Origin: Bedellia somnulentella
Lineage: Eukaryota > Arthropoda > Insecta > Lepidoptera > Bedelliidae
Length of the DNA: 64,000 nt
Reading direction: 5' to 3'
NCBI GenBank assembly: GCA_963576735.1
Contig: OY755197.1
Location: 7,638,501 to 7,702,500, forward strand
Shown here: positions 33,301-37,633 of the stretch, piece by piece
How positions within the stretch are numbered: position 1 is the stretch's first letter
How the letters are laid out: every line of letters begins with the position of its first letter
Program-made: the position numbers and the translations under genes
The notes under the pieces: model-generated
Seen by the model: the letters and a program-made list of their open reading frames with translations, nothing else
Told to the model about the DNA's origin: nothing
Databases searched by the model: none

Positions 33301-34020
33301 GCTTGTGAGAGTGTGTATGTCACATGAGAAGTGAGAAACTGACAGATTTCTCATACAAAATCTGTCAGTATCTCAGTTCTCATATGACATACTCACTCTC
33401 ACACGGCTCATGCTATGTGGGCAGAAGTTTAAAATTGCCCAGACTCATGGTTTTGAAGTGCATAAATGACCTAATTCTATGAAAATAATACATAAGTTAT
33501 AATAATAGAAAGTAGAATGTAATGCAGGGTATGATATAGTGCAAGGTCACTTCATACAATGAAAAATTGAACAAATAAATATATTTGGTCATGAACTGTA
33601 CCTCAAGCAATCGAAAATTTGAACAATAAGAATGTGACAATACATTTTCATCAGTCTGACGTCCATTAGTAATGCACTAACTAAATAGGTTACACGAAAT
33701 CCCTCCAAAATATTTTGTCATGCTATATTCGCTTTCGTTTGCCCATTGAGTATAATACAGTAATAAATATTTTGAACATAATGTAAATGTAAATATGTTT
33801 ATATATTACCTTTATTTTCATTCATCATATAGGTCTTAGTCACTGGGGATACACTTTTGTTATATCCAAGTTTTGAAAGTTTTTTATAGTCATGAGTAAT
33901 CCTTCTACGTTTAGATGCTTCACCGGCGTCTGCTTCACTATTGGAACTACTGCAATCGTCATAAAACTCACGATTATCACGAACTTTTACAGTAGAATCC
34001 ATAGAACTCTTTGACGCCAT
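5976..34020 (-). CDS. RSBN1: RSBN1/KDM9-family JmjC histone demethylase gene, 12 exons
   Basis: Predicted nuclear Fe(II)/2-oxoglutarate-dependent demethylase of the RSBN1/DPY-21 family, which lowers H4K20me2. Joining 34020-33810, 24091-23347, 22493-22341, 21756-21639, 20366-20178, 19215-19075, 16745-16609, 15330-15191, 12065-11915, 10773-10634, 7163-7056 and 6352-5976 gives 2610 nt, or 869 residues plus stop, with every intron GT-AG and every phase matching. Family hallmarks are [78 protein letters not shown] and [18 protein letters not shown] (595-597) plus H697 fit the JmjC HxD...H metal triad. The N-terminal third (1-318) is acidic then lysine-rich; the C terminus is a Lys/His/Ser/Asp-rich basic tail. 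Length is close to vertebrate RSBN1/RSBN1L (about 800-850). The first in-frame ATG, at 34020, has G at -3 and G at +4. Expression cannot be judged from sequence. Confidence 0.92.
6474..6611. mobile_element. 138-bp palindromic MITE, TSD TTA
   Basis: Near-perfect inverted arms (CGCCCGATTTCTGAATTGAG ... CTCAATTCAGAAATCGGGCG) flanked by TTA on both sides. A second copy of identical length is at 38459-38596 with ATA on both sides. It lies in intron 11. It has no coding capacity, and the superfamily is not identified. Confidence 0.85.
6640..6725 (+). repeat. RTE-type LINE 3' fragment
   Basis: Resembles the terminal segment of the lepidopteran RTE-like element better seen at 61865-62100: GACCAGTCGTTATCTTTGGG, GGCTTATGTCCAG-like and GTGGACGTTTATTAGCTGAT. 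Heavily truncated. Confidence 0.55.
6752..6985 (-). repeat. SINE-1 copy
   Basis: Sense on minus. Contains the full set of family blocks (GTGTCGGCTTAGAATAGCAC, TAAGAGGCGACTAACGG, CCACTCAACTTTCCAAAAGT, CCCCTTCTAGGGATTTATAG) and the GCCGTGAGTATAAG end, in intron 11. The microsatellite tail is eroded. Confidence 0.85.
7056..7163 (-). CDS. RSBN1: RSBN1-like exon 11
   Basis: 108 nt, acceptor TGTTCCAG, donor GTATG. Encodes [20 protein letters not shown] and [15 protein letters not shown]. The [10 protein letters not shown] start directly continues exon 10 through the split alanine codon (709) and closes the conserved domain. Confidence 0.93.
7225..7600 (+). repeat. SINE-2, nearly full-length
   Basis: tRNA-like head (GATAGTCCAGTGGGTAGAAC; GTTCCAATCC), shared body and the CTCTGCCAAACCCCTTCGGG / GGCGTGAACGTTTATGTTAT end. 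It carries a GCCCGAAAACAGAAGGGCGT variant in the head and TAGATGGCGCTTGCC in the body, shared with the copy at 45028, so these two form a subfamily. Confidence 0.85.
7832..9475 (-). pseudogene. 5'-truncated Jockey-superfamily LINE with broken reverse transcriptase
   Basis: The C-terminal half of a non-LTR retrotransposon ORF2. The first part (9430-9165) encodes [20 protein letters not shown] and [19 protein letters not shown] frameshift near 9165-9180 destroys the first catalytic Asp region, leaving only [10 protein letters not shown]. Then 9131-8088 encodes [20 protein letters not shown], the FADD catalytic box and the usual C-terminal domain through NLFF-stop. An A-rich tail (ATAAATAAATAAATTAT on minus) marks the 3' end at about 7832. 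It lies in intron 10 in the same orientation as the gene. Confidence 0.8.
9480..10070. other. T-rich spacer, no gene seen
   Basis: Long T-rich runs with TTCTTC repeats near 9805-9825. An open frame near 9896-10306 runs into the SINE-1 copy and the SINE-3 insertion and is not credible as coding. No terminal repeats noticed. Confidence 0.5.
10075..10605 (-). repeat. SINE-1 copy split by SINE-3
   Basis: A diverged SINE-1 (3' side ACTCACGGCTAACAATCCCA at 10075, 5' side CCGACACTTACACAGC near 10580-10600, as read on plus) is interrupted by the element at 10249-10573, with AGCCGACACTT repeated on both sides of the insertion. Confidence 0.75.
10249..10573 (-). mobile_element. SINE-3, tRNA-derived SINE nested in SINE-1
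   Basis: On minus it begins with a tRNA-like head, GCCTCCGTGGTGTCGCGGTT ... GAGTTCGAGCCCCG (A- and B-box-like), followed by a unique body down to TATTATGAGCTGTGAGG. It is bounded by an 11-bp target duplication AGCCGACACTT (10238-10248 and 10574-10584), diagnostic of LINE-type integration. Confidence 0.85.
10634..10773 (-). CDS. RSBN1: RSBN1-like exon 10, second JmjC histidine
   Basis: 140 nt, acceptor TATTCACAG, donor GTAAGT. Residues 663-708: [47 protein letters not shown]697 in NIIHQF is placed like the distal metal-binding histidine of JmjC folds. Confidence 0.95.
11117..11371 (-). repeat. SINE-1 copy with CATA tail
   Basis: Full-length sense-minus copy, from TGTGTAGTGTCGGCTTAGAA at 11371 down to GCCGTGAGTATATGAATGTA at about 11117. 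It sits inside the partial duplication of exon 9, separating the intron-9 duplicate from its flank. Confidence 0.85.
11392..11466 (-). pseudogene. partial duplicate of RSBN1-like exon 9
   Basis: On minus, GTCACCCTACTTGGCCTGGA through CAGTGTACTATGTG|GTAAGA repeats the 3' half of exon 9 including its donor (true copy 11915-12065), with few substitutions (CCGCCC to CAGCCC). The 5' half of the exon and the acceptor are absent, so it cannot be a stand-alone exon. Intron sequence after the donor (ATTAACTAACTTAAAATG-like) is also shared. Confidence 0.85.
11485..11645 (+). repeat. SINE-2 3' part
   Basis: Begins at AAACGGCGATAGGCCTGCCT and runs to CCAACCCCTTCGGGGACAAA and GGCGTGAACGTTTATGTAAT; the tRNA-like head is missing (5'-truncated copy). 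Confidence 0.8.
11695..11870 (+). repeat. LINE 3' end fragment (RKIEKG-type family)
   Basis: Shares GCAGGTGTCCGCAGTATGAA, GCATGTATGAAAAGATTGAT, TACAAAGTGGCGATCGATAG, CTCTGCCTACCCCAATGGGA and GGCGTGAGAATATGTATGTA with the fuller copy at 15375-15725. Only the last residues of the ORF and the 3' end remain. Confidence 0.8.
11915..12065 (-). CDS. RSBN1: RSBN1-like exon 9
   Basis: 151 nt, acceptor ATTTTCCAG, donor GTAAGG. Encodes [40 protein letters not shown] and EPPISQCTM; the split codon gives W662. A partial copy sits at 11392-11466. Confidence 0.94.
12100..12200 (+). repeat. SINE-2 3' end fragment
   Basis: CTAGGTGGCGCTGTCACC, GGTACCTCTGCCAACCCC, GTCGTGAACGTTTATGTTAT. Strongly 5'-truncated, inside intron 8 close to the exon 9 acceptor. 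Confidence 0.75.
12296..12660 (+). repeat. SINE-2, near full-length
   Basis: Head TGATAGCTCAGTGGGTAGAA (A box) and GTGTTCTAATGCCGGGTCGG (decayed B box), complete body, and the CCAACCCCTTCTGGGATATT / GCGTGAACGTTTGAGTTTGA end. The tail has diverged from ATGTT units. Confidence 0.8.
13400..13955 (+). pseudogene. THAP-domain fragment of P-like transposase, two exons
   Basis: Exon 1 (13400-13470, 71 nt) encodes [23 protein letters not shown] and ends CACAA|GTAAGT. Exon 2 (13838-13955) follows ATTTCAG and encodes [20 protein letters not shown] then [18 protein letters not shown] and a stop. The CxxxxC start, the H-K-F-P step and the RRKWL block fit a C2CH THAP DNA-binding domain. The final Cys-x2-His pair is degraded (C with no His at +3). 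The phase-2 intron position matches the other THAP fragment at 58390-58951. Confidence 0.78.
14140..14385 (+). repeat. SINE-1 copy inside the P-like element
   Basis: Sense-plus, full length: AGTGTCGGCTTAGAATAGCA to CCCCATCTAGGGGTTTATAG, CCGTAAGTAAGTATATGTAA. It entered the P-like element after that element had inserted. Confidence 0.88.
15191..15330 (-). CDS. RSBN1: RSBN1-like exon 8, JmjC HxD motif
   Basis: 140 nt, acceptor AATTCCACAG, donor GTAAGG. Encodes [20 protein letters not shown] and [17 protein letters not shown]. The HAD tripeptide (H595, A596, D597) matches the metal-binding HxD of the RSBN1/DPY-21 JmjC domain. Confidence 0.95.
15375..15725 (+). pseudogene. LINE 3' end with ORF2 C-terminus
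   Basis: Open frame of about 103 codons encoding [57 protein letters not shown] and ending [11 protein letters not shown]. This is the C-terminal tail of a non-LTR retrotransposon reverse transcriptase protein. It is followed by GGCGTGAGTATATGTATGTA. 5'-truncated, intron 8. Related 3' ends lie at 11695, 26600, 52739, 54030 and 63150, so this family is common here. Confidence 0.82.
16225..16300 (-). pseudogene. partial duplicate of RSBN1-like exon 8
   Basis: On minus, GCAATACTTACCGATTTGAA and CTAGAGAGTTCCTGTT align with the middle of exon 8 (true copy 15191-15330). In the exon frame the copy gives LQYLP, then Ile and a TGA stop. The HAD-encoding half and the donor are missing. Confidence 0.75.
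16424..16566 (-). pseudogene. second copy of RSBN1-like exon 7, open but without acceptor
   Basis: 143 nt against 137 in the true exon. The frame stays open: [47 protein letters not shown], and the donor GTAAGA is kept. The difference is 6 nt, exactly two codons, replacing LGKSP-coding sequence. The expected acceptor CACAG is AATCTG here, and there is no AG between the exon 7 donor and this copy (42 bp). A normal separate exon is therefore unlikely. Confidence 0.82.
16609..16745 (-). CDS. RSBN1: RSBN1-like exon 7 (functional copy)
   Basis: 137 nt, acceptor TTTTTTTCACAG, donor GTAAGA. Encodes [37 protein letters not shown] and the basic GKSPIKKR. A second, altered copy lies 42 bp further along the gene at 16424-16566. 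Confidence 0.93.
16845..17105 (+). mobile_element. non-autonomous Helitron, 261 bp
   Basis: Starts TCCCATTAATATTATAAATG after host A and ends with the hairpin GACAG-TACGAAGT-CTGTC, then CGGGTCAG and CTAG before host T. That is the TC...hairpin...CTAG structure and the A|T insertion site of Helitrons. No coding capacity. Preceded by a G-run (16830-16841). Intron 6. Confidence 0.85.
17464..18660 (+). pseudogene. mariner transposase pseudogene
   Basis: The ATG at 17464 starts [20 protein letters not shown]. Helix-turn-helix-like parts follow ([40 protein letters not shown]), then WVPRLLT and the first catalytic Asp in VDEKWIHH. The frame enters the inserted SINE-2 after [10 protein letters not shown] (about 18050). 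Beyond the insert, [25 protein letters not shown] (second Asp) and [12 protein letters not shown] (third Asp) remain in different frames. Most similar to mariner transposases with the DD34D triad; it cannot make an active protein. Confidence 0.88.
18055..18210 (-). repeat. SINE-2 3' fragment inserted in the mariner
   Basis: On minus, GCATGCAAAACGTGGGTACT to GGTTGGCAGAGG-class sequence and the GGCGTGAACGTTTATGTTTT tail match SINE-2. Flanking AATAATAATAA-type runs on both sides obscure the target duplication. Confidence 0.7.
18885..18965 (+). repeat. tRNA-like SINE head
   Basis: ATACTCAGTTGGCAGAGCGA (A-box-like) and GTGGGTTCGAGTCACGC (B-box-like) with GACGGGGGCGTATA shared with 28688-28766. 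The acceptor ends do not pair fully, so I treat it as a SINE remnant and not a tRNA gene. Confidence 0.6.
19075..19215 (-). CDS. RSBN1: RSBN1-like exon 6
   Basis: 141 nt, phase 0 at both ends, acceptor TTCCTCACAG, donor GTAAGT. Residues 473-519 include [20 protein letters not shown] and [12 protein letters not shown], a strongly conserved RSBN1 block. Confidence 0.95.
19399..19615. mobile_element. TTAA-flanked 217-bp MITE
   Basis: Inverted ends CCGCTCGTACG and CGTTCGAGCGG lie directly inside TTAA on both sides (19395-19398, 19616-19619), the target duplication of piggyBac-type elements. An internal GTAGATCTA / TAGATCTAC-like symmetry is present. Intron 5. Confidence 0.7.
19800..20060 (+). 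repeat. SINE-1 copy
   Basis: Sense-plus: TGTCGGCTTAGAATAGCACT through GGCTACCCCTACTAGGGATT, GCCGTGAGTATATGTATGTA tail. Preceded by a partial repeat of its own first bases (GTTGTGTCGGCTTAGATTGT at 19790-19810). Intron 5. Confidence 0.88.
20178..20366 (-). CDS. RSBN1: RSBN1-like exon 5
   Basis: 189 nt, phase 0 at both ends, acceptor TCTTTACAG, donor GTATGA. Encodes residues 410-472: [20 protein letters not shown], then [20 protein letters not shown] and the family signature [14 protein letters not shown]. Confidence 0.95.
20545..21420 (-). pseudogene. three decayed tandem copies of the exon 4 region
   Basis: Donor-side exon sequence and the following intron recur about every 330-410 bp. Copy 2 ends at donor 21303-21308, copy 3 at 20955-20960, copy 4 at 20547-20552; the true exon's is at 21633-21638. 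Copy 2 keeps GCATCCGAATGGTGGCGCTA but has TAG in place of Glu in SQQESL. Copy 3 has TAG where the second Gln of YLQQ should be and another near the end. Copy 4 retains only GAGCCAGCAGGAATC. None has the acceptor or the first four codons; the duplication joint (GTGATTTTTG|AGACGCATCC) lies inside the exon. The shared intron piece contains ACTACCCAGATATGCAAA. Confidence 0.85.
21639..21756 (-). CDS. RSBN1: RSBN1-like exon 4 (functional copy)
   Basis: 118 nt, acceptor TTCTTTCAG, donor GTATGC. Encodes [19 protein letters not shown] and [15 protein letters not shown]. It is the only one of four similar segments in this region with an acceptor and an open frame; decayed copies follow at 20545-21420. 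Confidence 0.93.
21930..22110. repeat. repeat family R6, copy 1
   Basis: CTATCTCTTACGCACTTACT, ATACTGTCATCC and GTGTCGATAAAAAAGCGCTC recur at 34880-35180 (continued at 36825) and 43790-43990. The boundaries and class are unknown. Intron 3. Confidence 0.6.
22341..22493 (-). CDS. RSBN1: RSBN1-like exon 3
   Basis: 153 nt between ATTCCACAG and GTGAGT. It encodes the Cys/His/Arg-rich segment [20 protein letters not shown] followed by [10 protein letters not shown] and [10 protein letters not shown], a conserved lead-in to the RSBN1 catalytic region. The four cysteines and neighbouring histidines could bind zinc (inference). Confidence 0.92.
22585..22805 (+). repeat. diverged SINE-1 copy
   Basis: GTGCAGTGACGGCTTAGAAT, GTCGTAAGAGGCAACAAAGG, GGGCGATGCGGTTTGGGAGA and an end GGGATTTATGGGAGTATATG. 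It belongs to a subfamily carrying ACCCACGAGTG in place of TTCCGGTGGGTG. Intron 2. Confidence 0.75.
23347..24091 (-). CDS. RSBN1: RSBN1-like exon 2 (largest)
   Basis: 745 nt. The acceptor is TTTCCAG|GAAAG and the donor GACAG|GTGAGT. It encodes [18 protein letters not shown], a globular-looking part ([20 protein letters not shown]), then a charged tail ending [12 protein letters not shown] recognise this segment less well than the catalytic exons. Assignment rests on exact phase continuity with exons 1 and 3 (phases 1 and 2) and on the lack of any stop. Confidence 0.85.
24200..24895 (+). pseudogene. internally deleted piggyBac-like transposon relic
   Basis: Begins TTAACCCGTGAGAAGGCGCG, the expected TTAA plus CCC start. 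The frame at 24612-24794 encodes an acidic N-terminal piece ([20 protein letters not shown]). A frame change follows, and 24793-24891 encodes [20 protein letters not shown] then [11 protein letters not shown] and a stop: the C-terminal cysteine-rich domain of piggyBac transposases. The catalytic DDD core is deleted. I could not find the opposite terminus (GGGTTAA) before the hAT element at 25024. Intron 1. Confidence 0.72.
25024..25950 (-). mobile_element. hAT element 1, 927 bp, 8-bp TSD
   Basis: Perfect 12-bp inverted ends CATAGCTGGGCA / TGCCCAGCTATG lie inside the 8-bp duplication GTTAGAAG (25016-25023, 25951-25958). Subterminal zones are rich in inverted TTAACGTTAATCGTTAA-type motifs, probably transposase contact sites. 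Only the transposase C-terminus is left. Intron 1. Confidence 0.92.
25337..25645 (-). pseudogene. hAT transposase C-terminal (dimerisation) fragment
   Basis: Encodes [40 protein letters not shown] and [15 protein letters not shown]. The [11 protein letters not shown] ... LTPKRASL ... LMFMKGN pattern is the hAT C-terminal dimerisation region. Everything upstream, including the catalytic residues, has been removed by internal deletion. Confidence 0.88.
26440..26548 (-). repeat. SINE-1 3' piece
   Basis: Reading minus, it ends with the family 3' part (CCTTTTACATTAATTTATAG, CCGTGAGTATATG). The 5' two-thirds are absent (5'-truncated copy). Confidence 0.65.
26600..26940 (+). pseudogene. LINE 3' end with ORF2 C-terminus
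   Basis: Same family as 15375-15725: [58 protein letters not shown], then a frameshift; CTCTGCCTACCGCAATGGGA and GGCGTGAGTGTATGCATGTA end it. Intron 1. Confidence 0.82.
27075..27160 (-). repeat. tRNA-like SINE head
   Basis: On minus: ATAGCTCAGTTGGCAGAGCG (clean A box) and GCGGGTTCCAGTCCCGC (near B box). The 3' end (CTGCTG) does not pair with the GGCACCA start, so this is a tRNA-derived SINE. Its downstream tail (to about 26995) resembles AT-rich pieces at 3360 and 4860. Confidence 0.65.
27467..28508. mobile_element. hAT element 2, non-autonomous, CAAGAC subterminal repeats
   Basis: Inverted ends TAGTGTTGCCCAAA / TTTGGGCAACACTA lie inside the 8-bp duplication GTTTTCAT (27459-27466, 28509-28516). 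Both ends are dense in CAAGACCAAGAC / GTCTTGGTCTTG units (27485-27620 and 28370-28490). There is no transposase; the inside (27630-28360) is anonymous. Intron 1. Confidence 0.92.
28688..28766 (+). repeat. tRNA-like sequence, SINE-derived
   Basis: GACACGGTAGCTCAATTGAC and GGGTTCGATTCCCGC, with GACAC/GTGTC acceptor pairing and a T-run after it. The anticodon arm has only four pairs around an 8-nt loop and the T stem has a mismatch. The related copy at 18885 supports a repeat and not a functional tRNA. Confidence 0.55.
28780..30480. other. intron 1 interior, AT-rich, nothing recognised
   Basis: No coding segment, terminal repeats or repeat family identified. Short open frames have no recognisable content. 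Confidence 0.5.
30483..30953. mobile_element. 471-bp MITE with about 70-bp TIRs
   Basis: Ends CAGGGTTTCACCGGGATCAA and (reverse) CAGGGTGTCCAGGGGATCAA continue as inverted similarity through CGTCCAAACGTAAG, GGGCAGGCA and CATGGTC-AAGAGGTAAAAAA. The flanks are TATA on both sides (TA or TATA duplication), suggesting a Tc1/mariner-like or related origin. No ORF. Confidence 0.82.
31452..32007 (-). mobile_element. TRIM-like miniature LTR retrotransposon
   Basis: Two 172-bp direct repeats (31452-31623, 31836-32007) differ by one base (GTGCATTTG against GTGCGTTTG). Each begins TG and ends CA, and the flanks are ACCC duplications (31448-31451, 32008-32011). The 212-bp interior has a primer-binding-like TGGTGACCCCTCGAT next to one LTR and a polypurine AGGAGGGGAG next to the other, both read on minus, which sets orientation. 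No gag or pol. LTR near-identity implies a recent insertion. Intron 1. Confidence 0.87.
32170..32412 (+). repeat. diverged SINE-1 copy
   Basis: GCTGCATAGTGTCCGCTTAG, GGCTATTGGGGCCTTTAAGT, AGAGACCCATCACCAAAAGT, AGCCATGAGTGTACATGTTT. The hairpin reads TACTCTGTTTAGGG, one of the more decayed copies. Confidence 0.75.
32618..32885 (+). pseudogene. LINE ORF2 C-terminal scrap
   Basis: Frame 32621-32713 encodes [20 protein letters not shown] and [14 protein letters not shown], the typical last residues of CR1/Jockey-type ORF2 proteins. GC-rich 3' UTR-like sequence (CCCCCAGGCGGTGGTATGCC) and a TATA-type tail follow. Confidence 0.72.
33292..33413. repeat. 122-bp near-palindrome
   Basis: AGCATGAGGCTTGTGAGAGT ... 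ACTCTCACACGGCTCATGCT with AACTGACAGATTT / AAATCTGTCAGT near the centre. A transcript could form a long hairpin. Probably a tiny MITE; no clear target duplication. Intron 1, near the first exon. Confidence 0.75.
33810..34020 (-). CDS. RSBN1: RSBN1-like exon 1 (start codon)
   Basis: Residues 1-70 plus one base: [20 protein letters not shown] and an acidic/serine stretch, then [12 protein letters not shown], a possible nuclear localisation signal. The donor is AAAG|GTAATA. Upstream in-frame sequence has no ATG before the next stop, which supports this start. Confidence 0.85.
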
Positions 34021-34210
34021 AGCAAAAATAGAAATTACACGTACACTGTTTAACAAAATAACACTTATGATGTACTACAATACTAATTAATAACAATATG
34101 TCTTTGATACATTAATATCGCACATGTTTGGTAAGTAATTAAGAGAAATTTACTTCACAATTACAAAAAACAACCCACGACGCCATTTACATCAGCGAGC
34201 GAGAGTATGT
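34021..34210 (-). promoter_or_regulatory. probable 5' UTR/promoter-proximal region of the RSBN1-like gene
   Basis: Placed only by its position upstream of the first ATG. It is AT-rich, with a GC-richer patch 34155-34205 (ACGACGCCATTTACATCAGC). No TATA box could be fixed with confidence, and the transcription start is not determinable here. Confidence 0.35.
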
Positions 34211-34219
34211 TTTGCTCGT

Positions 34220-34880
34220 TTTCATTGGTTACTAAGCCCAAACGCCACTGGGCAAAAAATGTATAGAGCCATATAAATATCAAAATATTAATCTCATTAT
34301 TCTACCAAGAAATTATTTTTCAAATAAGTTTATATGTATTTAGACCATAAAAATTAAATTTAAAATGATCCAGTAAACGGAATGTATGTAAAAGAAATGT
34401 AATATTTAAGTTATTTTTTTCCGAGAGCCATCTAGTGGCTATTTGTTTAACTAACTGAAAAATATTTTGTACTACAAAATAACTATCATGTGAAGTTGTC
34501 TTTCGGTAAAGGTACGTAGTTAAAAAGTTAGGTGTCACTTGACTTTGTGGAGTAAAACTTGATGATAGTTTACTTCATTTTATTGTATGTAGAACTAATC
34601 TGGTGAGTATAATGTACTGTAGGATAAGGAGTTGAGTAGCTTGGCAGGTCAGGCAGGCAAACCTTTCCTCAAAACCAATATGATAAATTAAGAACAAACT
34701 ATTGCAGATAAAATGGTGATTGACATAAAAAAATGCTATCAAGATTTTGTTATCGAATATGCTATAACTGAACTTGAAAATGATACGTAAATCTCAATTT
34801 GGATTTTTAGTGTTTCTGCGGGTTATTCCTGTTCTGTACTTGGGGTGGCAAAATGAAAGAAATTTCATAACTAAATTCCC
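34220..34880. other. upstream intergenic DNA, nothing recognised
   Basis: AT-rich sequence without a supported gene or repeat; a 72-codon minus frame at 34320-34538 has no recognisable features. Confidence 0.45.
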
Positions 34881-35179
34881 ATCTGACACCCTGGCTAGTG
34901 TTTGTTAGGGCACTCGTTTCCGCATAGACACCCTAGGGGGTAGCTGTAGGGTAGTAGATAGAAACTCATCGTTAAAGTACCTATGTAAAGGTGTAGATAA
35001 AACTAAGTAAATCAAAAGTCTTATCTTACGGAACCTGCGATAATAAATAGGCCAGCCAGTGCTATTCCGCATAGCCAACACGAGCGTCCTTTTAACTAAA
35101 CTAGATATCGCCTGGTACAAAACAGCCATCTCTTACGCACTTACTAACTATTGCATACTGTCATCTCATTTTATCTGAT
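34880..35179. repeat. repeat family R6, copy 2 (continues after hAT-3)
   Basis: TAGATATCGCCTGGTACAAA, CAGCCATCTCTTACGCACTT, TACTGTCATCTC match 21930 and 43790. hAT element 3 interrupts it: the R6 part resumes at 36825 with GATAAAATAGCGGTCGGGCT. Confidence 0.6.
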
Positions 35180-35303
35180 ATCATGAGCAGCCCCGGATCT
35201 ACGATTTTTTCGAACCGGGGCAAGAACTTGATATAGCGCCCCCTCTCGTGAGCGTTTGATTAACACTAAGTGGCATTTTTGGTGGTCGAAAGAATACTCT
35301 TTA

Positions 35304-35941
35304 ATAAATTTATTTATTTATTTATTTATTCATCATCATATTTTACAAACACCATTACAGACAATAGCCTAATGCGATGTTTACTTATAAAATGAGAAAA
35401 AATTTGTACTACTTATTGTAACATACGAATTTTAACGATCTTTCTGTGAACTCACTCAACCTACAATTAAAAATATCTATATCAGTAGCCAGCATATTCA
35501 AGATGATGAGCGCGCGAGCGAGCGGCGTACTGCTCAGCAAATTAGTTCGACCGCAAAGCGGCACTAATAGAGACGGGCGACGACGACGTTCCGCGTATTT
35601 GTCCGGCACATTTAGACCAATGATAGAAAGGATATCCGGGTTATCAATTTGGCCAGTTAGTATTTTATATAAATATATAAGAAGTGAAAGTGTTCTTCTC
35701 ACCTTCAATTGGTTATATCCAACCATACCCAGCACAAATAAAGTTGGATACTTAAGTGGATAAAATGGATAAACACCATACAGTCTAAAGTATAAGTATC
35801 TTGCAAACTTATTCTGTATACGTTCAATCATAAGAATATATTTATCTTCGCTTGGATCCCATATTATCGCGTTGTTTTCCAATTGGCTTCTTACTAGTGC
35901 ATTATATAAAGATGTTATAGCTCCAATGTTGCTCCAATTTG
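35304..35941 (-). pseudogene. 5'-truncated LINE inserted in hAT-3
   Basis: Encodes (minus, 35882-35409) NNAIIWDPSEDKYILMIERI, QNKFARYLYFRLYGVYPFYP and LSEFTERSLKFVCYNK, a diverged relative of the last part of ORF2 at 46550-49528. An AATAAATAAATAAATT-type tail lies at the low end. A 9-bp target duplication TACTCTTTA (35295-35303, 35942-35950) delimits it. Confidence 0.88.
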
Positions 35942-36233
35942 TACTCTTTATTATTTATTACTAATAACTTTTTCTTTAGTATGATATCAAATTAAATATA
36001 ACAACAAAAATTAACAACGCTCCCGATATTCAAGGCATTTTTTTAATTTTCCTCATCGTTTTTTTTTCTCTTTTATTTTACTACAGCTTTACACGGCGTG
36101 CTTTCTTTTGGGCGCAAGAATCTATTAGCTCATCAAAGTCCGTCTCAAAGGCAGTTTTATTTTCAGTAGCTAGAATCATGAGGCCAGATAAACGTTCTTG
36201 GCTCATTGTTGAACGCATATAGTTTTTAATTAT

Positions 36234-36503
36234 TTACAGTTTGCTGAAACTTCGCTCACAGCTGGCAGATGTCGTCGGTAATGTGCAGTATATCCTCAAA
36301 GCTATACTAACTTTAGGAAACGCTTCTTGCAAGTCATTCTTACACAGATGTTGTAACTGGTCGAATGCACTTGATTTTTCATCAATTTCCGTTACTAGGT
36401 CTTTGAATATAGAAGGTTCCTGGCAAAAGTCAACTGCATTCAAGTCTTTTGAATATTTTCGAGCTAGATCGGCTCCATGTTTCTGCAGATCATCAGTCGA
36501 CAT
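36234..36503 (-). pseudogene. hAT transposase C-terminal fragment (ZMYM1-like group)
   Basis: Encodes MSTDDLQKHGADLARKYSKD, FKDLVTEIDEKSSAFDQLQH and LRIYCTLPTTSASCERSFSK-L. The LP(T/V)TSASCERSFSKL block starts the hAT dimerisation domain; the sequence after it appears in another frame (KLKTICVQQ-like region upstream of 36234). Not intact. Confidence 0.85.
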
Positions 36504-36939
36504 ATTTAAAAATGCGTGACCACTGAGGAAGGCGAAATTTTCATCTAGGCTCTTTGTTGTTTCATTTTACTAATTACTCGGACACGCAATCTAAAATAAA
36601 CTAAACAACGATCGTCCCTTGGCGTAAAGAGTTATTCGGCTCGGTTCGTGTAGCATCTAGTGCTACATGTGACATACGGGGGAATCCCCGGCAGTGATAC
36701 GTACGTTAGCCAATTAGGCTACAACTATACAGAATGTACTAAACTGATTTTGGCGCCCTCTGAAACTGCCGCCCGGGGCAGGTGCCCCGGGTTGCCCCCC
36801 CCTAGATCCGGGGCTGATCATGAGGATAAAATAGCGGTCGGGCTAGGCCTCCAAAGCCCTAAGGATACAACGGATATAATATTAATCATCCACCATCAAT
36901 CGTATCATTGACTTATTACTTAAATATCAAAACCCCTTC

Positions 36940-37385
36940 TTTGTTATGAAAACCTTACGAAACTATGTTAGGTACCGTAACGTAATAAATAAAATAAATA
37001 AAAATGTTTTATTTGTCCTTTTACACAAACAAAAAAAAATTAAGTAATTAAATGCCATTAAAAAAAAAGTCAAAATGGTTACGAGCTCTGTCTAACCACT
37101 TAAAGCGGATAGCAGAGCTCCGGTTTTCAGCTCTAACCAATACTTATAAATAAATAAAACTTAAAAACTAACTAATAGAGCCTACTCGGCAATAAACTAT
37201 TCAAATGTAAAATTTCGTTTTGTTTGGCTATAAATAACATATTAATAACATTTGACAACAAAAGACGTGACAAAATTCGTTTTAAATTGTTCCGTACTAG
37301 CATTTTCCGCTAAATGCAAAAGAATATGTTTTATTTACACAACTTGTTAGAGAAATCGTGTTAGATTTATATTTTATAATTGGTA
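36940..37385. other. AT-rich spacer with LINE-3'-UTR-like runs
   Basis: TAAATAAAATAAATAAAAAT and a TTTTACACAAACAAAAAAAA run resemble retrotransposon 3' sequence, and GTTACGAGCTCTG / CAGAGCTC symmetry is present at 37080-37125. No gene. Confidence 0.4.
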
Positions 37386-37389
37386 CCTA

Positions 37390-37633
37390 TGCTGTGTAAT
37401 GTCGGCTTAGAATAGCACTACCCCATTTCTTGCGGTGGGTGTACGTAAGAGGCGACTAACGGTATTGGGGGTTTTAAGGGATTATTGGGTTATGCGGTTG
37501 AAGACCAATCACCAACAACATTTATTTCACCATCTTTTCCCCACGCAACTTTCCAAAAGTGGCCGAGGAACTTCTAATTCCTCAGCTCTGGCTACCCCTG
37601 TAAGGGATTTATAGCTGTGAGTAATGTATGTAT
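37390..37633 (+). repeat. SINE-1 copy
   Basis: Sense-plus, full-length: GCTGTGTAATGTCGGCTTAG to GGCTACCCCTGTAAGGGATT and TAGCTGTGAGTAATGTATGT. Confidence 0.87.

Larger units (their letters stand above)
35188..36816 (-). mobile_element. hAT element 3, 1.6 kb, 8-bp TSD, LINE nested
   Basis: Inverted ends CAGCCCCGGATCTACGATTT and (reverse) CAGCCCCGGATCTAGGGGGG lie inside ATCATGAG on both sides (35180-35187, 36817-36824). Contains a transposase C-terminal fragment (36234-36503) and a LINE insertion (35304-35941). It splits a copy of repeat R6. Confidence 0.93.

Noticed and set aside
33292..33413. microRNA gene
   Set aside because: The stem is much longer and more perfect than a typical animal pre-miRNA; a MITE-like palindrome is simpler.
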